A DNA stretch of 64,000 nt, taken from Mycolicibacterium sp. BiH015. Lineage in GTDB: Bacteria; Actinomycetota; Actinomycetes; Mycobacteriales; Mycobacteriaceae. Location: assembly GCF_027706845.1 (NCBI RefSeq), contig NZ_JAQGCZ010000017.1:35823-99822 (forward strand). Direction: 5' to 3'. Within the stretch, counting starts at the first letter, position 1, and every line of letters starts with the position of its first letter. The notes under the pieces are model-generated. The model had not been told where the DNA came from. It was given only the letters and a program-made list of their open reading frames with translations, and searched no databases. The translations under genes were made by a program, and so were the position numbers. This document shows positions 41,809 to 50,491 of this stretch, in pieces.

Positions 41809-43398
41809 CTACGTCAGCGAGCGTCGCTCAGCGACTGCAGGAGTGCGGGTATCCGCCGGCATGGCCGTCACCCGTTCCACGAGTCGATCGAATTCCTCGC
41901 CCCAGCCCGCGTTGTCGGTGCGCGCCAATCCCCCCATCTCGACCTCGGCGTGCTCCGAATCCAGTCCCTGCCGGATCTTGATCCACAATCGTCGGCGTCT
42001 GACGACCAGCGACACCAGAAGTCCCCCCATCATCGTGATGGCGAAGACCAGCACCCAAACCTGCGCCGGGTCGTAGGAGACCTGGAGGCTCACGAAATCT
42101 GTGACGGCGTCGAATCTGATGATGGTGCCATCGTCGAGTCGCGTTTGCTCTCCGAGACTCAGATTGACGCGCGCCATCCGGACGAGGCGGCCCTGGTCGA
42201 TCATGCGTCTGTCGAGCGCGAAGATTGATTGCGGCCTACCGGTGTCGAGCCCCGTGTCACCTTTGTAAATGTCGATAGCCACTGCGGGGTCATTCGCGGC
42301 CGGGAATGCTGACGACAAGAGCGTGCCGTCGCGCTGCTGCGTAGGCGCGAGAAGCCCTTCAATCGCGATCTGGTTCTTGCGTCGCTCGCCAGGATCAGGG
42401 AACGTACCGGCCGGAGGATCGAATCTCAGTGCGCCCGCGGACAACAGCGTCTGCAGCTCTTCGGGCTGCCATTGCAATGTCTGGGTTCGTTCTTGCCCGT
42501 CGGGGAAGACGACCGTGAAGGTTGGCGCGTAGCCATGCCCCAGGAGGTAGACACGAACGTCGCCGACCCGAAGGGGGTAGTTGACCCGTAGCGGGTAGGA
42601 CCGCCAGGTGCCGTTGATAAGGTCTTCGTCCGCCTGATACTCGACGTCCGCGGAAAATGAGGTCGCCTGACCGCTGGGTTGAAACTCGGCGTCGAAGTTG
42701 TTGACTCTCAGACAGATCGGATAGAGCGATGTGCCGTCAACGGTAGTTCCTGGCCGGAACGCGTCGAACGCGGCGGGCGACGCTGAGCACAACCCGGGCC
42801 GTCCGTCAGCGATCACGATGGCGTTTCCCTCGTAGGCAAAGAGTTTGCCCGCTGCCATCGCGACCAGGAGGCCGATCAGCGAGAAATGAAAGACGAGGTT
42901 CCCCGCTTCGCGCAGATAGCCGCGTTCCGCGGATAGCTCTAGAACATCGCCGTCTCTGCGTAAGACGGTGCGCCACCCGCGGAGTCGGCGCGACATCTCG
43001 TCGGCGACCGTCTGCGGATCCCCTATAACAGCGGGGTTCTGATGTTTGGGGAGTCGGCTGAGGTTGCGCGGAGCGCGCACGGGCGTGGCGCGAAGACTGC
43101 GCGCGTGATCGATTAACCGCGGCACCAGGCAGCCGATTAGCGATACGAAGAGCAGGACATAGATCGAGGTGAACCACACGCTGGAGAACACGTCGAAGAT
43201 CTGCAAGCGGTCAAGCCATGGGGCGAGATTCGGATTGTCAGCGATGTAGCGGTCTACGGTCGTCGGGCTGACGGGGCGCTGCGGCCACAACGCCCCGGGA
43301 ATCGCTGCAAGAGCCAACAAAAACAGCAGGGCCAGTGCGGTACCCATCGAGGTGAGTGTGCGCCACGTATTACGCACCAAGGCGCGAGCGCGTTTCAT
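41809..43398 (-). CDS. resB: System II cytochrome c biogenesis protein ResB (CcsB)
   Basis: 529-residue membrane protein that, with CcsA, moves haem across the membrane and attaches it to apocytochrome c. Three N-terminal helices (MGTALALLFLLALAAIPGAL, VWFTSIYVLLFVSLIGCLVP, VFHFSLIGLLVAMAAGKLF) are followed by a large extracytoplasmic domain. The last helix is at about residue 450 (VWVLVFAITMMGGLLVSLVV). ATG 43398 overlaps the ccdA stop (ATGA). The gene normally next, ccsA, is absent from the island. Expression from the ccdA promoter would place it under operator C. Confidence 0.92.
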   Translation of the reverse strand: MKRARALVRNTWRTLTSMGTALALLFLLALAAIPGALWPQRPVSPTTVDRYIADNPNLAPWLDRLQIFDVFSSVWFTSIYVLLFVSLIGCLVPRLIDHARSLRATPVRAPRNLSRLPKHQNPAVIGDPQTVADEMSRRLRGWRTVLRRDGDVLELSAERGYLREAGNLVFHFSLIGLLVAMAAGKLFAYEGNAIVIADGRPGLCSASPAAFDAFRPGTTVDGTSLYPICLRVNNFDAEFQPSGQATSFSADVEYQADEDLINGTWRSYPLRVNYPLRVGDVRVYLLGHGYAPTFTVVFPDGQERTQTLQWQPEELQTLLSAGALRFDPPAGTFPDPGERRKNQIAIEGLLAPTQQRDGTLLSSAFPAANDPAVAIDIYKGDTGLDTGRPQSIFALDRRMIDQGRLVRMARVNLSLGEQTRLDDGTIIRFDAVTDFVSLQVSYDPAQVWVLVFAITMMGGLLVSLVVRRRRLWIKIRQGLDSEHAEVEMGGLARTDNAGWGEEFDRLVERVTAMPADTRTPAVAERRSLT

Positions 43399-44165
43399 AT
43401 CGGCAACGTCGTGTTCGTGACGAATGCGTCTCGGACCCACGTGACGAATTCATTCCACAGTCCGGTCACCAACGCGGCACCGACCGCGACGAGCATCACT
43501 CCCCCGACGATCTGGATGGTGCGCGTGTGGTCGCGCAGCCAACTCAGAGCGTGTATTGCACTCGCAGAACCCAAGGCGAGCAAGAGAAATGGGATGCCGA
43601 GCCCCATGCAGTAGGCGATGACGAGCACCATTCCGCGAGCAATGTTCGCGCCTTGGGTCGCCGACGCTACGGCGATGACACCGGTGAGCGTCGGCCCCAG
43701 ACAGGGTGTCCACCCCAAACCGAAGACTGCTCCGAGCAGAGGGGCACCGCCGACCGTGGACAAGGATCGAGGGGTGAATCTGATGTCCCGTTGGAAAGTG
43801 GGGACGAACCCCATGAACACCAATCCCATGAGGATGGTGACGACGCCGCCGATACGTTGCAGCAGAATCTGATTGGCGATGACGGACGTCGTCAGCCCGA
43901 GAATCGCGATCGTTCCGAGCAGGAAGACGGCGGTGAATCCCGCAACGAACAGCGCGGCCGCCCCCGCCACGCGGAGTCGAGCGCTTCTGGACGCGCGGTC
44001 GGCCGACCGGTCATCGACGCCGACCACCGCGGCCAAGTACGAGAGGTAGCCCGGCACCAACGGCACGACACACGGCGATGCGAACGACACTAACCCCGCC
44101 AATACAGACACCAGGAGGGCGAGCGCCACCGGCCCAGTGGTGGCGATCTCGGTGAAATCGTTCAC
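43395..44165 (-). CDS. ccdA: Thiol-disulfide carrier CcdA
   Basis: 256-residue DsbD-type transporter with six membrane helices that carries reducing equivalents from cytosolic thioredoxin to ResA for cytochrome c assembly. The two redox cysteines are in GLVSFASPCVVPLVPGYLSY and FGLGWTPCLGPTLTG. The start GTG 44165 (VNDFTEIATTGPVALALL) matches mycobacterial CcdA; the frame extends upstream without homology. It is the first gene of a ccdA-resB operon whose promoter holds operator C, divergent from ctaG. Confidence 0.93.
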   Translation of the reverse strand: MNDFTEIATTGPVALALLVSVLAGLVSFASPCVVPLVPGYLSYLAAVVGVDDRSADRASRSARLRVAGAAALFVAGFTAVFLLGTIAILGLTTSVIANQILLQRIGGVVTILMGLVFMGFVPTFQRDIRFTPRSLSTVGGAPLLGAVFGLGWTPCLGPTLTGVIAVASATQGANIARGMVLVIAYCMGLGIPFLLLALGSASAIHALSWLRDHTRTIQIVGGVMLVAVGAALVTGLWNEFVTWVRDAFVTNTTLPI

Positions 44166-44225
44166 TGCCGCCTCCAACACGTCACGCCGTGACTGCGAAC
44201 GCCCAAAGAGTGTCCTCACCAGAAT

Positions 44226-44248
44226 GTCTACGTATCTACTACGTAGGT
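44226..44248 (-). promoter_or_regulatory. Island operator C (ccdA-resB)
   Basis: GTCTAC-N11-GTAGGT containing CTACGTA-TCTAC-TACGTAG, an uninterrupted 7-5-7 dyad. It is 61-83 bases upstream of the ccdA start. Confidence 0.85.
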
Positions 44249-44324
44249 TAGTAACATTACGAACACTGGCAAGTTCTTGTCCAACACCGCAGTGCGACAT
44301 CCCAGCGCAGACAGGTACCGTCTG

Positions 44325-44347
44325 TCCTACGTACTTCGTTAGTAGAT
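44325..44347 (+). promoter_or_regulatory. Island operator D (ctaG)
   Basis: TCCTAC-N11-GTAGAT. The right half runs into TAGATT (44343-44348), a TANNNT -10 hexamer. It is 55 bases upstream of the ctaG start, in the divergent region shared with ccdA. Confidence 0.85.
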
Positions 44348-44401
44348 TGCGATCGGGAGGCTGCAGCGTGGCCGATTCCACGTCCTCCGGCTTCGCCGCG
44401 C

Positions 44402-45379
44402 ATGTTTGACGGCCTTGGCACGCTCCCGTTAGAGCCGCCCACACTCGGCACGTTGATCGGTTGGTACCCGACCGCCGTCCCGCTGTTCCCGGCGCTGGCC
44501 GCCCTGGCAGCCACCCTTTACCTTGTTGGTGTACTTCGCTTGCACAGGCTGGAGCGGCCGTGGCCCTGGCCGCGCACGGTGAGCTTCCTCTGCGGATGCC
44601 TCGCCCTGGCGGCGGTCACCGGGCTGGCGATCGAGGGATACGGATTTCGGCTTTTCAGCGCCTTCATGTTTCAGCACCTGACGCTGTCGATCCTGGTGCC
44701 GCCGCTGCTCGTGCTGGGCAGCCCGGGGGCCTTGCTGCTCAGGTCGACGCCCCATCACGGTGTTGGCCGGTTCGCACTCATCGTCGCCCTCGGCGCATTG
44801 CGCAGCCGAGCTGCGCGGATCCTGCTACACCCCGGCGTCACGATCCCGCTATTCCTGTTCAGCTACTACGGCCTGTACTTATCGAGCCTTTTCGACGTCG
44901 TGGCGTCGTCGTGGATCGGCCACACTGCCCTGGAAGCGTTCTTCCTCGCTTCCGGAATCTTGTTCATCGTGCCAATCCTGTCTGCGGATCCACTTCCGGT
45001 GCGGCAGTCGAACCTGGGCAGATTTTTCGACATCTTCCTGGAGATGCCGCTGCACGTGTTCATCGGCGTGATCTTGATGATGGCGCCACGGGCATTGACG
45101 ACTACCTTCGCTTCGCCGCCTCCGGAATGGGGCATCGATCCCGTCGCAGACCAGGCCGTCGCCGGGGCCCTCGCCTGGTCATACGGGGAGCCCATCGCAC
45201 TGTTGACGGTCCTGATCTTCGCCATTCGATGGCGGCGGGACGAGGAGAAGACGGCAGTGCGGCACGACATCGAAGGCGGAACCCATGATGAAGACCTGGC
45301 GGCGTACAACGCCTTTCTGCAACGTCTGCACAATCCTTCAGCCACTGACCCGGATTCCTCGTCGGACCGCACACCCTAG
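44402..45379 (+). CDS. CtaG-type cytochrome c oxidase assembly protein
   Basis: 325-residue caa3_CtaG family membrane protein with about seven helices. Conserved histidines are in SAFMFQHLTLSILVPPLL, SWIGHTALEAFF and LEMPLHVFIGVILMMAP, the probable copper/haem-assembly residues. The C-terminus is a soluble acidic tail. Actinobacterial members deliver copper to the CuB centre of subunit I. The island also encodes subunits I and III, so a dedicated assembly role fits. ATG 44402 is used; the ribosome binding site is poor. Confidence 0.88.
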   Translation: MFDGLGTLPLEPPTLGTLIGWYPTAVPLFPALAALAATLYLVGVLRLHRLERPWPWPRTVSFLCGCLALAAVTGLAIEGYGFRLFSAFMFQHLTLSILVPPLLVLGSPGALLLRSTPHHGVGRFALIVALGALRSRAARILLHPGVTIPLFLFSYYGLYLSSLFDVVASSWIGHTALEAFFLASGILFIVPILSADPLPVRQSNLGRFFDIFLEMPLHVFIGVILMMAPRALTTTFASPPPEWGIDPVADQAVAGALAWSYGEPIALLTVLIFAIRWRRDEEKTAVRHDIEGGTHDEDLAAYNAFLQRLHNPSATDPDSSSDRTP

Positions 45380-45411
45380 AAAGTCATTACAACGTCCGTT
45401 AGTATGTCGAG

Positions 45412-45786
45412 ATGACCGAGTCAATGGACAGTTGCGATCTCCTCTGCCTCGATCTGCCTCACGCGGAATCAATCCGCGCATCACTCCCCAACCTGGCGGC
45501 GGTCGAGTCCGCCGCCGCGGCGTCCCGCGCCCTGGGCGATCCCACACGTCTGTCCATTGCGACCGCGTTGAGCAACGGGGACGAGCTGTGCGTCTGCGAC
45601 ATGGCATGGGTAGTCGGGTTGGCACAGAATCTCGTCTCCCACCATCTGAGGCAGTTGAAGATCGCCGGCCTGGTCTCCTCGCGGCGCAGCGGCAAGCTGG
45701 TGATGTACCGGCTGACCGAACGTGGCCGCCAGCTCGCCGCGGCAGTACTGGCTCCGATACGCGCCGAGGAGGTTGATCATGTCTGA
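45412..45786 (+). CDS. CadC-type ArsR/SmtB metal-sensing repressor
   Basis: 124-residue winged-helix repressor. The four cysteines of the CadC alpha3N site are present: C8 and C12 in SCDLLCLDL, C60 and C62 in DELCVCDMAWVVG, nearly superimposable on CadC C7/C11/C58/C60. Cd(II), Pb(II) or Zn(II) sensing is therefore likely. The recognition helix is LAQNLVSHHLRQLKIAGLV. A TAGTAT -10 lies six bases before the ATG, so the message is leaderless. Its stop overlaps the ATPase start (ATGTCTGA), giving one operon. Confidence 0.93.
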   Translation: MTESMDSCDLLCLDLPHAESIRASLPNLAAVESAAAASRALGDPTRLSIATALSNGDELCVCDMAWVVGLAQNLVSHHLRQLKIAGLVSSRRSGKLVMYRLTERGRQLAAAVLAPIRAEEVDHV

Positions 45787-47914
45787 TGCATGCTGCGCGA
45801 CCGACGTGAAGGATCCAGAGTCAGGGCCCGAACGGCTCTGGCGGGTCCGCGAACTGCAAATGTCAGCCGCCGCGGCGGCGCTGCTCGCCGTCGGCTGGCT
45901 GATCGGGCCCGCCGGCTATGAGCGCATAGCGTTGGCGACCGAGCTGATCGCCGCGGTCGTCGCGGCATCGACGTTTGTCCCCGACGCGATTCGAAACGCA
46001 TGGCACCGCCGCATCGGGGTCGGGACACTGATGACCATTGCCGCGATCGGCGCCATTGCTCTCGGCCAGATTGCAGAAGCGGCCCTCTTGGGCATCTTGT
46101 TCTCGATCGCCGAGGGGCTGGAGCACTACGCCGTTACCCGTACCCGCCGGGGTCTTCGCGCGCTGTTGTCACTAGTGCCTCCGCAGGCCTCTGTCATCCG
46201 CGACGGTCACGAAGTGGTGGTGTCGCCGGAGGACCTCGTCGTTGGTGATGTCATGGTCCTGCGTCCGGGCGAACGCGCCGCCACCGACGGAACGATCACT
46301 ACAGGCCGGACCAGCCTCGATCTGTCAGCCATCACCGGTGAATCCGTCCCTGTGGAGGCTGGCCCGGGCAGCGATGTCTACGCAGGTGCGATCAACGGAG
46401 GTGGAGCGATCGAGGTCAAGGTCACCGCCTTGGCCGCCGACAGTTCTCTTGCCCGCATCGTTCATATCGTCGAGGAAGCGCAGGAGCGCAAGGGCGTCGG
46501 GCAACGACTGGCGGATCGGATCGCACGCCCCCTGGTTCCGGCCATCATGGCGCTGGCCGCAGCCATCGCGGCCCTCGGGGCGCTACTGGGTGACCCGATG
46601 CTGTGGATCGAGCGGGCGCTGGTGGTTCTGGTCGCCGCCTCACCGTGTGCGCTCGCCATTGCGGTTCCTCTCACGGTGGTGGCGGCCATCGGTGCCGCCA
46701 GCCGCCAGGGGGCCCTTGTCAAGGGTGGCGCCGCGGTCGAAGAACTTGGGCGCATCAAAGTCGTCGCCCTGGACAAAACCGGGACGTTGACGCGGAACAA
46801 GCCTCAAGTGGTGGAGGTCGTCACCGTCGAAGGGACGACCGCATCGGAGGCTTTGCGGGCAGCTGCAGCCCTCGAATCACGCAGCGAACACCCTCTCGCA
46901 CAAGCGATTTTGGCTGCCACAACCAACGTGCCGCCCGCTTCCGACGTCACCGCGATCGCCGGCCACGGCATCGAGGGCCGCATCGACGGAGCGCAACTGC
47001 GACTCGGTAAACCCAGCTGGGTAGCCCCGCTCTCCCTCGCCGATGACGTCGCCCGCATGCAGGGTGCCGGCGCGACCGTGGTGGTGCTCGAACGGGACGG
47101 CCGAACGCAGGCTGCGATCGCCGTACGCGACGAGCTTCGCCCCGAAGCTCCCGAGGCGGTGAGACTGCTGAGCAAGATCGGTATCGAGGTGGCGATGCTC
47201 ACCGGCGACAATGCGCTGACCGCCAAGGCGCTTGCGAGGGATGCGGGGATCACGAGAGTCGAGTCTGAGCTCCTGCCGGAGGACAAGGCGCGAATGCTCG
47301 GCGAATTGTCGCGCGGTCGCCCCATCGCCATGGTCGGAGATGGCGTCAATGACGCCCCAGCTTTGGCCACTGCCGATATCGGGATCGCGATGGGGGCGAT
47401 GGGCACTGACGTCGCCATCGAGACCGCTGATGTCGCGCTGATGGGTGAGGACCTGCGCCACCTCCCGCAGGTCCTGGCCCATTCCCGCCGTGCACGGCGA
47501 ATCATGGTGCAGAACATCGGCTTTTCGATGGCAATCATCGGGTCTTTGATTCCGTTGGCGGCGTTCGGCGTGCTCGGACTAGCAACCGTGGTGTTCATCC
47601 ATGAGGCTGCCGAAATTCTGGTGATCCTAAACGCAATTCGAGCTGCACGCACCCCATCATTGCCCGGGTTGACAGCGGCGCCCGTTAACAACTCGGCAGC
47701 GCATCACCTCAATATCGGTCAGGCGCCTACCCCCATTGACGCGTGCTGCGGTCCTGCCGTCGTCGCACCGCAACGCTCATCGCTGCCGTTGACCCTGATC
47801 GAACCTGCCCCTCAGGGCTCGCCAGATGACGGGTGTGACTGCTGCTCCGCGGTTGAATCCTCAGCGCCACAACAGCTAGAGATCAGCAACAGCGAACGGC
47901 GCGATCAGCGTTGA
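45779..47914 (+). CDS. Heavy-metal P1B-type ATPase
   Basis: 711-residue metal exporter. A Cys pair opens the protein (MSDACCATD). The actuator motif is ITGESVPVE, and the membrane metal site in helix 4 is S288-P289-C290 (AASPCALAIAVP) rather than CPC. The phosphorylated Asp is D332 (DKTGTLT). HP (SEHPLAQAI), GDGVNDAPALATADIGIAMG and a late helix FIHEAAEILVILN follow. The C-terminal cytosolic tail is unusually Cys-rich (DACCGPAVV, DDGCDCCSAVE). SPC is found in P1B-4 and CtpG-like pumps. The upstream CadC-type repressor points to Cd/Pb/Zn export. Confidence 0.93.
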   Translation: MSDACCATDVKDPESGPERLWRVRELQMSAAAAALLAVGWLIGPAGYERIALATELIAAVVAASTFVPDAIRNAWHRRIGVGTLMTIAAIGAIALGQIAEAALLGILFSIAEGLEHYAVTRTRRGLRALLSLVPPQASVIRDGHEVVVSPEDLVVGDVMVLRPGERAATDGTITTGRTSLDLSAITGESVPVEAGPGSDVYAGAINGGGAIEVKVTALAADSSLARIVHIVEEAQERKGVGQRLADRIARPLVPAIMALAAAIAALGALLGDPMLWIERALVVLVAASPCALAIAVPLTVVAAIGAASRQGALVKGGAAVEELGRIKVVALDKTGTLTRNKPQVVEVVTVEGTTASEALRAAAALESRSEHPLAQAILAATTNVPPASDVTAIAGHGIEGRIDGAQLRLGKPSWVAPLSLADDVARMQGAGATVVVLERDGRTQAAIAVRDELRPEAPEAVRLLSKIGIEVAMLTGDNALTAKALARDAGITRVESELLPEDKARMLGELSRGRPIAMVGDGVNDAPALATADIGIAMGAMGTDVAIETADVALMGEDLRHLPQVLAHSRRARRIMVQNIGFSMAIIGSLIPLAAFGVLGLATVVFIHEAAEILVILNAIRAARTPSLPGLTAAPVNNSAAHHLNIGQAPTPIDACCGPAVVAPQRSSLPLTLIEPAPQGSPDDGCDCCSAVESSAPQQLEISNSERRDQR

Positions 47915-47938
47915 CGAAAAAATGCCGACGTTGACGCC

Positions 47939-49483
47939 GTGAACGATCCCGACCCCGATCGCGCTAACCTTCCTTCCTCTGCGGCACTACCCGGCATCGG
48001 TGCGCGGACTGCGGCGGTCCTTGTATTCGCCTCGTCGGCCGCGGTGCTCGTCGTCGAGATCACCGCGCTGCGGTTGCTGGCGCCCTACCTGGGGCTGACG
48101 CTGGAGACCAGCACACTGGTTATCGGGATCGCTTTGGCAGCAATTGCTCTCGGCTCCTGGGCAGGAGGACGGCTTGCTGACCGCGGCGATCCTCGCCGCT
48201 ACCTCGGGTTGTCTCTGGGAGTATCCGGCGCCGTGGTGGCGTTCACGCCGGCCGGAATTCGGATGGCGGCCGAATGGGCGCCTCCGACGCTGCTGCTCGT
48301 CGCTGCGCTGGCGATCCTGGTGCCCGGCGCTCTGCTGTCCGCGGTGACTCCGATGGTGACCAAGATGCGCCTGCTCACCCTGGCGCAGACCGGGACCGTC
48401 GTGGGACAACTCTCCGGACTAGGCACGATGGGCGCTATCGCGGGCACCGTCCTCACGGGGTTCGTGTTCATTTCGCGAGTGCCAGTCAGTGTCATTCTCA
48501 TCGGGCTCGGCCTCCTGCTGGTTCTCGGTGGCATTCTCATCGAATGGCGCCTACGCCGCTGGAACACCAGGACCGCCATCGTGCTCACCATCGCTGTCTT
48601 CGGCGCCGGACTGGCCGGCTATACGGCTCCTGGCGGATGCGATGTGGAGACCAAATACCATTGCGCCCGGGTTCTTTCCGACTCCGAACGAAACACTGGC
48701 CGCACGCTCGTCCTCGACGGTGCGCGTCACTCCTACGTCGATGTACTGGACCCGACACTGTTGAAGTTCCTGTACATCCGCGCCTTCGCAGCGGTTGTCG
48801 ACGGGGCCTTCCCGGCAGGCGAGCCGCTTCAGGCCCACCACCTCGGTGGGGGCGGGTTAACATTCCCGCGGTACCTCGCCGACTCACGGCCGGGAACCCA
48901 GAGCCTCGTCTCGGAAATCGACGGTGGTGTGGTGAACATCGATCGCGAACAGCTGGGATTGGTTTCCGACTCGGGTATTGAGGTCCGCGTCGAGGACGGT
49001 AGGCGCGGGCTGGCACAACTTGCCGACGACAGCCGCGATCTGATCGTCGGTGACGCCTTCGGCGGCGTCAGTGTGCCGTGGCATCTGACTACTGTGGAGG
49101 CGCTTGCCGACGTACGCCGGGTCCTCAAGCAGGATGGCATCTACGTCGCAAACCTTATCGACTACGGCAGCATGGCATTCGCCCGCGCTGAAGTTGCCAC
49201 ACTCACAGAGGTTTTCGACCATGTCGTCCTCAGCGGTGAACCCAACGACATCGGCATGAATTCGGCGGAACCCAACGGCGGGAATGTGGTCGTAGTGGCC
49301 TCTGATCGCCCCGTGGACCGTCGCGCGATACAGAGCATCTTGGACACCCGCCAGACGCAGTGGATCACGACAGCTGGTGCCGAACTCTCGACGTGGATCG
49401 GTAATGCCCGGGTGCTCACCGATGACTATGCGCCAGTAGACCAACTCCTTGATCCCTATCGGCGGGAACTGAGCGGGTCGTAG
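47939..49483 (+). CDS. Fused membrane / spermidine synthase-like protein
   Basis: 514-residue protein. About seven N-terminal hydrophobic helices (residues 20-235) are followed by a soluble aminopropyltransferase/methyltransferase-like fold (about 240-510). The SAM-binding glycine segment HHLGGGGLTFPRYLADSRPG is followed by LVSEIDGGVV and VGDAFGGVSVPWHLTT. This is the fused MFS/spermidine synthase architecture seen in actinobacteria. Whether it makes polyamines is unknown, as the catalytic Asp pair is not obvious. It starts with GTG 24 bases after the ATPase stop, so it may be part of the metal operon. Confidence 0.82.
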   Translation: MNDPDPDRANLPSSAALPGIGARTAAVLVFASSAAVLVVEITALRLLAPYLGLTLETSTLVIGIALAAIALGSWAGGRLADRGDPRRYLGLSLGVSGAVVAFTPAGIRMAAEWAPPTLLLVAALAILVPGALLSAVTPMVTKMRLLTLAQTGTVVGQLSGLGTMGAIAGTVLTGFVFISRVPVSVILIGLGLLLVLGGILIEWRLRRWNTRTAIVLTIAVFGAGLAGYTAPGGCDVETKYHCARVLSDSERNTGRTLVLDGARHSYVDVLDPTLLKFLYIRAFAAVVDGAFPAGEPLQAHHLGGGGLTFPRYLADSRPGTQSLVSEIDGGVVNIDREQLGLVSDSGIEVRVEDGRRGLAQLADDSRDLIVGDAFGGVSVPWHLTTVEALADVRRVLKQDGIYVANLIDYGSMAFARAEVATLTEVFDHVVLSGEPNDIGMNSAEPNGGNVVVVASDRPVDRRAIQSILDTRQTQWITTAGAELSTWIGNARVLTDDYAPVDQLLDPYRRELSGS

Positions 49484-49514
49484 TCGGCGCTATGGCGGCG
49501 CCCGTCTGATCCGT

Positions 49515-50387
49515 TTAAAGACTCAAGAGAATTCGGCTGAGTTCGGTGGTCGTAGTGACCCCGTCCTCGTATCCGCCCTCGCCGCCGAGTGAGTTCATGA
49601 TGGCCAACGTGTATCGCTGCTGTGGTCCGGCGAAGCCAACGGAGTTGACGACCCATCCACCTTCCTCCTGGGACCAGCCGTTCTTACTCCCGGGATTCAT
49701 GGCCTTTCCCGCTCCCCACACTCCCCACTGCTGATCACCGACGACGCGTTGCATCTCGGCGACGACGGCGGCTGCGTTCGCCGGTGTGAGCTTGGTCAGG
49801 ACGTAGTTCATCAGTCCGTCGAAATCGTCGGCAGTTGCCTTCTGATATCCCCAGTACGGATAGACATCACCAAAACCAGGCTGTGGTCGCACGTTTGGCA
49901 TGCCATAGCGCGCGAAATTGGTGTTGAACACCTGTATCGAACCACCGTAGCGAGACCACAGCGCGTCAGCCGCAGCGTTATCAGAACTGCGCAGCATGTC
50001 GGCCATCTGCTGCCGGTCGGCGGCGGGCAGGCGAAGGGCACCAGCCTGTTCGCGCGAAAGAAGGTCAGCGACCATCGCAAGCTTGATCGTCGACGCGGTC
50101 CAGATCGGCGTGCCGGCCTCGGCATTGCGATATCGAGCCCCCGTCGCGCGATCCCGGAGGACAAATCCTACTGTTCCTGGCCGGGTGGCGATGTATCGCT
50201 CAGCGGCGGCGAAGCGATCACGCAACACACATTGGACATCAACGGAGGCACAGGACGAGCTCGTGTCGGGCTGAGCCTGGACACCGGCGGTCACGGTCAG
50301 GGATCCACTCACGGCGACGACGGTCGCCAACAACCTCCAGCAGAACGATTGAGCCACTACACCACTCGATTCCAGCCGCGACGCCAC
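49515..50387 (-). CDS. Secreted beta-lactamase-fold serine protein
   Basis: 290-residue exported protein with the penicillin-binding/class A beta-lactamase motifs in order: S-x-x-K as WTASTIKLAM, S-D-N as MLRSSDNAAADAL, and K-N-G as PGSKNGWSQEEGG in place of KTG. The Glu166 region of class A enzymes is not recognisable, so hydrolysis of beta-lactams is doubtful. An Asp/Cys-containing segment SSCASVDVQC follows the signal region, which ends near GVQAQ. It may be a beta-lactam-binding or peptidoglycan-processing protein. Operator E is 15 bases upstream of GTG 50387. Confidence 0.82.
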   Translation of the reverse strand: MASRLESSGVVAQSFCWRLLATVVAVSGSLTVTAGVQAQPDTSSSCASVDVQCVLRDRFAAAERYIATRPGTVGFVLRDRATGARYRNAEAGTPIWTASTIKLAMVADLLSREQAGALRLPAADRQQMADMLRSSDNAAADALWSRYGGSIQVFNTNFARYGMPNVRPQPGFGDVYPYWGYQKATADDFDGLMNYVLTKLTPANAAAVVAEMQRVVGDQQWGVWGAGKAMNPGSKNGWSQEEGGWVVNSVGFAGPQQRYTLAIMNSLGGEGGYEDGVTTTTELSRILLSL

Positions 50388-50401
50388 CGACCTGTCATCG
50401 C

Positions 50402-50424
50402 TTCTACTGCTTCAGTACGTAGGT
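50402..50424 (-). promoter_or_regulatory. Island operator E (beta-lactamase-like gene)
   Basis: TTCTAC-N11-GTAGGT, 15-37 bases upstream of the start of the beta-lactamase-fold gene. This is the gene class classically controlled by BlaI. Confidence 0.82.
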
Positions 50425-50491
50425 AGGTGTAGCACGGACAACACCGTGAGCGGCGGCGCAACCGCGGTGTGTCGATAAGATCAGCGGTGTT

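Noticed and set aside
45779..45786. Programmed frameshifting at ATGNNTGA overlaps (sigD-rsdA, hydrolase-tsaE, cadC-ATPase)
   Set aside because: These are ordinary translational-coupling overlaps with proper stop and start codons.
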